Source of the DNA: Microbacterium sp. EST19A
Lineage (GTDB): Bacteria > Actinomycetota > Actinomycetes > Actinomycetales > Microbacteriaceae
DNA length: 64,000 nucleotides
Assembly: GCF_019969685.1 (NCBI RefSeq)
Contig: NZ_JAHXYZ010000002.1
Location: 62,001 to 126,000 of the forward strand
Reading direction: 5' to 3'
Position 1 is the first letter of the stretch; each line of letters begins with the position of its first letter. Positions 59,427 to 64,000 of this stretch are shown in pieces. Below the pieces are notes generated by a model. That model made no database searches. It worked only from the letters and a program-made list of their open reading frames with translations, and was not told where the DNA came from. A program made the translations under genes and the position numbers.

Positions 59427-60575
59427 CCCGGCGAGACCGAGCCCGCGCGCGATCACCAGGAGCTGCACCTCGGTGGTGCCCTCGCCGATCTCGAGGATCT
59501 TCGAATCGCGGTAGTGCCGCGCGACCGGGAACTCGTTCATGAAGCCGTTGCCGCCGAAGATCTGGGTCGCGTCCCTGGCGTTGTCCATCGCGGCCTCGCC
59601 GGCGACGAGCTTCGCGATCGCGGCTGCCTCGGCGAAAGGCTTGTCGGCATCGCGCAGTCGTGCCGCGTGATGCCAGGCGAGTCGCGCCGTGTGCACCCGC
59701 GCCCGCATGCGCGCCAGGGTGAACTGGGCGTTCTGGCGGGAGCTCAGGGCACTGCCGAAGATCGTGCGGCTCTTCGCGTAGTCCACCGCGGCTTCCAGGC
59801 ACCCTTCCGCCGCACCCGTGGAGAGCGCGGCGATCGCGATGCGTCCCTCGTCGAGGATGCTGAGGAAGTTCTTGAATCCGCGTCCGCGCTCTCCCACCAG
59901 GTTCGATGCGGGAACGCGCGCACCCTGGAAGCTCAGCGGATGCGTGTCGGATGCGTTCCAGCCGACCTTGTCGTAGGGCGGCTCGACGGTGAATCCCGGC
60001 GTGCCGTTGGGAACGATGATCGTCGAGATCTCCTTGCGGCCGTTCTCGACGCCGGTGACCGCGGTCACGGTCACGAACCGCGTGATCGGGGTGCCGGAGT
60101 TGGTGATGAACTGCTTGGAGCCGTCGATCACCCACTCGTCGCCTTCGAGCCGCGCGGTGGTGCGCGTCGCACCGGCATCGCTGCCCGCCTCGGGCTCGGT
60201 GAGACCGAATCCCGCGAGAGCGCGGCCCGCGAGGAGGTCGGGAAGCAGCTCCTGCCGCTGCTCCTCGGTGCCGAAGCGGAAGATCGGCATGGCACCGAGA
60301 CTCACGCCCGCCTCGAGCGTGATCGCGATGGACTGGTCGACACGGCCGAGCGCCTCGATCGCGACGCCGAGCGCCATGTAGTCGCCGCCCTGACCGCCGT
60401 ATTCCTCGGGGAAAGGCAGTCCGAACAGGCCCAGGTCGCCCATCTGCGCCACGACGTCCATCGACAGGGTGTGCGTGCGATCGGCCTCGTACGACTGCGG
60501 CGCGACGACGGTCTCGGCGAACTCGCGCACCATGGCGGCGAGCTCGCGCTCCTCCTCGGTCAGGTCTTCCATCAT
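59424..60575 (-). CDS. Acyl-CoA dehydrogenase (FadE19-like)
   Basis: A 383-residue FAD-dependent acyl-CoA dehydrogenase: AGFGLTEPEAGSDAGATRTT (about 132-151), RFVTVTAVTG, FQGARVPASNLVGERGRGFK (about 225-244), and near the C-terminus IGEGTTEVQLLVIARG. The Glu in EGTTEV is at the usual base position of short- and branched-chain enzymes; isovaleryl-CoA dehydrogenases carry a Gly there, so this is not a classical one. It lies between the biotin carboxylase (1-base TGATG overlap) and the MaoC gene. Confidence 0.9.
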   Translation of the reverse strand: MMEDLTEEERELAAMVREFAETVVAPQSYEADRTHTLSMDVVAQMGDLGLFGLPFPEEYGGQGGDYMALGVAIEALGRVDQSIAITLEAGVSLGAMPIFRFGTEEQRQELLPDLLAGRALAGFGLTEPEAGSDAGATRTTARLEGDEWVIDGSKQFITNSGTPITRFVTVTAVTGVENGRKEISTIIVPNGTPGFTVEPPYDKVGWNASDTHPLSFQGARVPASNLVGERGRGFKNFLSILDEGRIAIAALSTGAAEGCLEAAVDYAKSRTIFGSALSSRQNAQFTLARMRARVHTARLAWHHAARLRDADKPFAEAAAIAKLVAGEAAMDNARDATQIFGGNGFMNEFPVARHYRDSKILEIGEGTTEVQLLVIARGLGLAG

Positions 60576-62488
60576 CAGCTCTCTTCTGTCGTCACACGCG
60601 CGACCGGCTGGTCGCGTCGAACCTGATCGCCCACGGCGACCAGCAGCTGTACCACGCCGTCGTGCGGCGCGAGCACGGGGTGCTCCATCTTCATCGCCTC
60701 GATGGCGATCAGCGGCGTGCCTGCGGAGACGGTCGCGCCGTCCTCCACGTGCACGGCGACGACGCTCCCCGGCATCGGGGCGCGGGCCTCCGGCTCCGTC
60801 GCCGCAGCACCGCGATCGTGCGCGGCATGCCGGCGCCGCATCCGCTGACGCCGGTCGAGCGGACGCAGTCGAGCGGTCCTGCCGTCTTCGGATACCCAGA
60901 TCGCACCATCGGCATCCACAGCGGCACGCGCATTCGTCCGCGTCGCCCCGCCTTCGTCTGCCGGCACCTCGATGATCTGGTCGTCATCGGTGAGCATCGA
61001 GAAGGTCTCGCGCTCGATGGGCACCGCGCCGAGGCGCCAGCCTGGGAGCTCCCGCCAGAGTGCGCTCGTGCGGACGGGCTCCGCCGCTCGGGGTGCGACG
61101 GCCCGGGCAGCCGTCAGCATCGCCGTCGAAGGCGCTTCCGCGGTCACCGGCAGCAGCGTCTCGATGAGGCCGGTGTCGAGATCGCCGGCGATGACGCGCG
61201 CGTCGTTGCACAGCTGGCGCAGGAACGCGATGTTCGTGTCGACGCCGAGCACGATGGTCTTCGACAGCGCCTCGTCGAGGCGCTGGAGTGCCGTCGTGCG
61301 ATCCTCGGCGAACGCGATGATCTTCGCGATCATGGGGTCGTAGAACCCGGTCACCTCGCTGCCGGTCTCGATCGCCGCGTCCACGCGCACGCCCGCGGGC
61401 GGGTCGAACAGCAGCACGGTTCCGGTCGAGGGGAGGAACCCGCGTTCCGGGGACTCGGCGTATACGCGCGCTTCGACGGCGTGACCACGGAGCGTCGGGG
61501 TGACGTCGAGCGGCAGCCCGGCGGCGGCCCGCAACTGCAGCGCGACGAGATCCAGACCCGTCACCTCCTCGGTGACCGGATGCTCGACCTGCAGCCGCGT
61601 GTTCATCTCGATGAAGAAGACGTCTTCCGGCGAATCCGCGTCGACCAGGAACTCCACGGTCCCGGCGCCGACATACGCGACGCTCTCCCCCGCCTGGACG
61701 GCTGCAGCGAGCAGACGTTCGCGCGTCTCTTCCGGGATCCCTGCGGACGGCGCCTCTTCGATCACCTTCTGGTGCCGCCGCTGGAGGGTGCACTCGCGTT
61801 CGCCCAGCGCGACGACGGTGCCGTGGGCATCACCGAAGACCTGCACCTCGATGTGCCGCGGGCGCCGGATCAGGCGCTCGAGGATGAGGGAGTCGTCGCC
61901 GAAGGCCGCAGCTGCGACCCGACGCGCCGACGCCAGCGCGCCGGTGAGACCGGCGGCATCCGACACGACCTCCATGCCCTTCCCTCCGCCACCCGCGCTC
62001 GGCTTGACCAGCAGGGGGAACCCGACGCGCGCCGCTTCTTCCGCGATCTCGGCGTCGGACAGACCGCGGGCGTCGAACCCGGGCACCACGGGCACGCCGT
62101 AGCGCATCACATGATCGCGCGCCCGTGCTTTGTCACCCATGATCTGCAGCGCCTCGACGGACGGGCCGATGAACACGATCCCGCTCTCGGCGCATGCTTC
62201 GGCGAGGCCGACGCTCTCGGAGAGGAACCCGTAGCCGGGATGGATCGCCTGCGCGCCCGAGGTGCGCGCGGCGGCGATCACCGCGTCGATGTCGAGGTAC
62301 GACTCGGCGGCCGGAGCCGGACCGATGCGCACGGCGTCGTCGGCTTCGCGCACATGGGGCGCTTCGGCGTCGGCGTCGCTGTACACGGCGACGCTGCGGA
62401 TGCCGAGTTCGCGCAGGGTCCGGATCACGCGTCGGGCGATCTCCCCGCGGTTCGCGACGAGGACGGTGTCGTAGTACATGGCACTCAC
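60575..62488 (-). CDS. Acyl-CoA carboxylase alpha (biotin carboxylase + BCCP)
   Basis: A 637-residue AccA1/MccA-type alpha subunit. Biotin carboxylase: [20 protein letters not shown] (about 8-27), the ATP-grasp loop [11 protein letters not shown] and later [13 protein letters not shown]. The biotin site is IEAMKMEHP with Lys at about 600, in a C-terminal lipoyl-like domain. It carboxylates 3-methylcrotonyl-CoA or similar acyl-CoAs with the beta subunit upstream. GTG at 62488 overlaps that gene's stop in GTGA; ATG at 62479 is an alternative. Confidence 0.94.
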   Translation of the reverse strand: MSAMYYDTVLVANRGEIARRVIRTLRELGIRSVAVYSDADAEAPHVREADDAVRIGPAPAAESYLDIDAVIAAARTSGAQAIHPGYGFLSESVGLAEACAESGIVFIGPSVEALQIMGDKARARDHVMRYGVPVVPGFDARGLSDAEIAEEAARVGFPLLVKPSAGGGGKGMEVVSDAAGLTGALASARRVAAAAFGDDSLILERLIRRPRHIEVQVFGDAHGTVVALGERECTLQRRHQKVIEEAPSAGIPEETRERLLAAAVQAGESVAYVGAGTVEFLVDADSPEDVFFIEMNTRLQVEHPVTEEVTGLDLVALQLRAAAGLPLDVTPTLRGHAVEARVYAESPERGFLPSTGTVLLFDPPAGVRVDAAIETGSEVTGFYDPMIAKIIAFAEDRTTALQRLDEALSKTIVLGVDTNIAFLRQLCNDARVIAGDLDTGLIETLLPVTAEAPSTAMLTAARAVAPRAAEPVRTSALWRELPGWRLGAVPIERETFSMLTDDDQIIEVPADEGGATRTNARAAVDADGAIWVSEDGRTARLRPLDRRQRMRRRHAAHDRGAAATEPEARAPMPGSVVAVHVEDGATVSAGTPLIAIEAMKMEHPVLAPHDGVVQLLVAVGDQVRRDQPVARVTTEES

Positions 62489-64000
62489 ATCCGGAAGACG
62501 CCGAAGCGCGGTTCGGGCAGCGGACTGCGGGCGACGACGTCGAGGGCGAGGCCCAGGAGGTCGCGGGTCTGAGCCGGGTCGACGATGCCGTCGTCCCAGA
62601 GTCGGGCGGTCGCGTAGTACGGCTCACCCTGCTGCTCGTACTGCTCGCGGATCGGCGCCTCGAACGATGCCCGATCCTCGGCGCTCCAGTCGTCGCCGCG
62701 GGCGGTGAGTTGATCCTCCTTGACCGTCGCGAGGACGGATGCCGCCTGCGCACCGCCCATCACCGAGATCCGGCTGGCCGGCCACGTCCAGAGGAAGCGC
62801 GGCGAGTACGCACGGCCGCACATGGAGTAGTTGCCGGCCCCGAAGGACCCGCCGATGATGACCGTGAGCTTCGGGACGCGGGTGCTCGCGACGGCGGTGA
62901 CCATCTTGGCACCGTCCTTCGCGATACCGCCGGCCTCGGCATCCGATCCGACCATGAAGCCGGTGATGTTCTGCAGGAAGAGCAGCGGGATGCCGCGCTG
63001 GTCGCACAGCTCGATGAAGTGCGCCCCCTTGAGAGCGGATTCGCTGAACAGCACGCCGTTGTTGGCGACGATCCCGATCGGATGTCCGTGCAGGCGGGCG
63101 AAGCCGGTGACCAGGGTCGTGCCGTACTCGGCCTTGAACTCGCGGAAGCTGTCGCCGTCGACCAGGCGGGAGATGACCTCGCGCACGTCGTAGGCCGCGT
63201 TCACGTCGACCGGCACGATGTCGTACAGGGGCGACTGCTCGGACGGGACACGGCTGTCGAGCACCTCCCATGCGGGTGCCTGCGGCGGCGGGAGCGTCGC
63301 GACGATGTCGCGGAGGATCTCGAGGGCGTGCTCGTCGTCTTCGGCGAGGTGGTCCACGACGCCGCTGCGACGGGCGTGCAGCTCTCCGCCACCCAGTTCC
63401 TCCGCGGTCACGATCTCACCGATCGCGGCCTTCACGAGCGGCGGACCGCCGAGGAAGATCGTGCCCTGGCCACGGACGATGATGGTCTCGTCGCTCATGG
63501 CGGGCACATACGCGCCGCCGGCGGTGCAGGACCCGAGCACCGCCGCGAGCTGCGGGATGCGCCCCGCCGACATCCGCGCCTGGTTGAAGAAGATGCGCCC
63601 GAAGTGCTCGCGGTCGGGGAACACCTCGTCCTGCCTCGGCAGGAAGGCTCCGCCCGAATCGACGAGGTAGAGGCAGGGCAGTCTGTTCTCGAGAGCGATC
63701 TCCTGGGCGCGCAGGTGCTTCTTCACCGTCATCGGATAGTAGGTGCCGCCCTTGACGGTGGCGTCGTTGCAGACCACCATCACGTGGCGACCGTGGACGA
63801 GCCCGATCCCGGCGATCACTCCCGCGCCCGGCGCCTCTCCCCCGTACAGTCCGTCCGCGGCGAGCGGCGCGACCTCGAGGAAGGGACTGCCCTCGTCGAG
63901 GAGTCGTGCGACACGGTCGCGCGGGAGCAGCTTTCCGCGAGCCAGATGGCGCTCTCTCGACGCCTCGGGTCCGCCGCGCGCAGCGGTCGCGAGGCGATTC
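62485..64000 (-). CDS. Acyl-CoA carboxylase beta (carboxyltransferase), 5' part beyond window
   Basis: Partial: the frame stays open from 62485 to the window edge, so the start lies beyond 64000. Visible motifs include [20 protein letters not shown] near the edge, [20 protein letters not shown] (about 58-77 of the visible part), [42 protein letters not shown] and [20 protein letters not shown]. These match AccD1/MccB, which transfers carboxyl from biotin to 3-methylcrotonyl-CoA. It heads the leftward operon. Confidence 0.94.
   Translation of the reverse strand, partial: NRLATAARGGPEASRERHLARGKLLPRDRVARLLDEGSPFLEVAPLAADGLYGGEAPGAGVIAGIGLVHGRHVMVVCNDATVKGGTYYPMTVKKHLRAQEIALENRLPCLYLVDSGGAFLPRQDEVFPDREHFGRIFFNQARMSAGRIPQLAAVLGSCTAGGAYVPAMSDETIIVRGQGTIFLGGPPLVKAAIGEIVTAEELGGGELHARRSGVVDHLAEDDEHALEILRDIVATLPPPQAPAWEVLDSRVPSEQSPLYDIVPVDVNAAYDVREVISRLVDGDSFREFKAEYGTTLVTGFARLHGHPIGIVANNGVLFSESALKGAHFIELCDQRGIPLLFLQNITGFMVGSDAEAGGIAKDGAKMVTAVASTRVPKLTVIIGGSFGAGNYSMCGRAYSPRFLWTWPASRISVMGGAQAASVLATVKEDQLTARGDDWSAEDRASFEAPIREQYEQQGEPYYATARLWDDGIVDPAQTRDLLGLALDVVARSPLPEPRFGVFRM

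Overview
The window is a continuous stretch of high-GC, gene-dense chromosome from an actinobacterium, most likely Microbacterium or a close relative in Microbacteriaceae. This is inferred from gene content, not from a database match. The supporting genes are RbpA, a PdtaR-type ANTAR response regulator, the pafBC-tatAC-helY block, a PolA without a working proofreading site, an accA1/accD1-type acyl-CoA carboxylase operon, very high GC at third codon positions, and many leaderless starts (TAnnnT, about 6 bases, then ATG or GTG). I see no CRISPR array, IS element, prophage block, rRNA or replication origin.

Layout. 1-4.3 kb: end of gltB, gltD, pyk with a strong terminator, and an alpha/beta hydrolase preceded by a possible coupled leader peptide. 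4.3-5.9 kb: a DUF2945 protein and a membrane-anchored lipase. 5.9-8.9 kb: an accessory-looking patch with hairpins and one 890-residue membrane protein of unknown function, ending beside tRNA-Leu(CAA). 9-16.3 kb: pdtaR, an acetyltransferase, a hotdog thioesterase, polA, a DUF885 peptidase and a flavin-dependent monooxygenase. 16.3-28 kb: a variable zone with two MFS transporters, an SGNH hydrolase/YczE/SUMF1-like run, a kinase-fold protein that lacks its catalytic residues, acetyltransferases, a VOC protein, a TetR gene facing a small membrane protein across a shared promoter, a Tat-type amidase and a methyltransferase. 28-31.4 kb: an AraC-VOC-UvrA-like operon that looks like a toxicant-response unit. 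31.5-37.3 kb: DUF308 protein, SDR, NfeD-SPFH-GDPD operon, rbpA, and a quinone-reductase/TetR pair behind a palindromic operator.

37.3-47.1 kb is a long leftward core block: HAD phosphatase, trmI, FKBP lipoprotein, pafB, pafC, tatA, tatC, helY, lnt. Most junctions overlap by 1-4 bases, so translation is probably coupled. 47.1-54.4 kb: PAC2 protein, uppP, M20 peptidase, tRNA-Leu(GAG) with terminator, ferritin-like/VIT1 fusion, SF2 helicase, and a second SGNH hydrolase. 54.4-58.1 kb: SpoU methyltransferase, Sir2 deacylase, histidine phosphatase, erythromycin-esterase-like protein. 58.1-64 kb: a leftward operon (carboxylase beta, carboxylase alpha with biotin site, acyl-CoA dehydrogenase, MaoC hydratase, CitE-like lyase) arranged like the mycobacterial leucine/branched acyl-CoA cluster; it runs off the right edge.

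The best candidates for undescribed biology are the 890-residue protein next to tRNA-Leu(CAA), the catalytically empty kinase-fold protein, the short ORF behind an 11-bp inverted repeat near 27.1 kb, and the widespread leaderless-promoter layout, including places where a TAG stop codon supplies the start of the next gene's -10 box.
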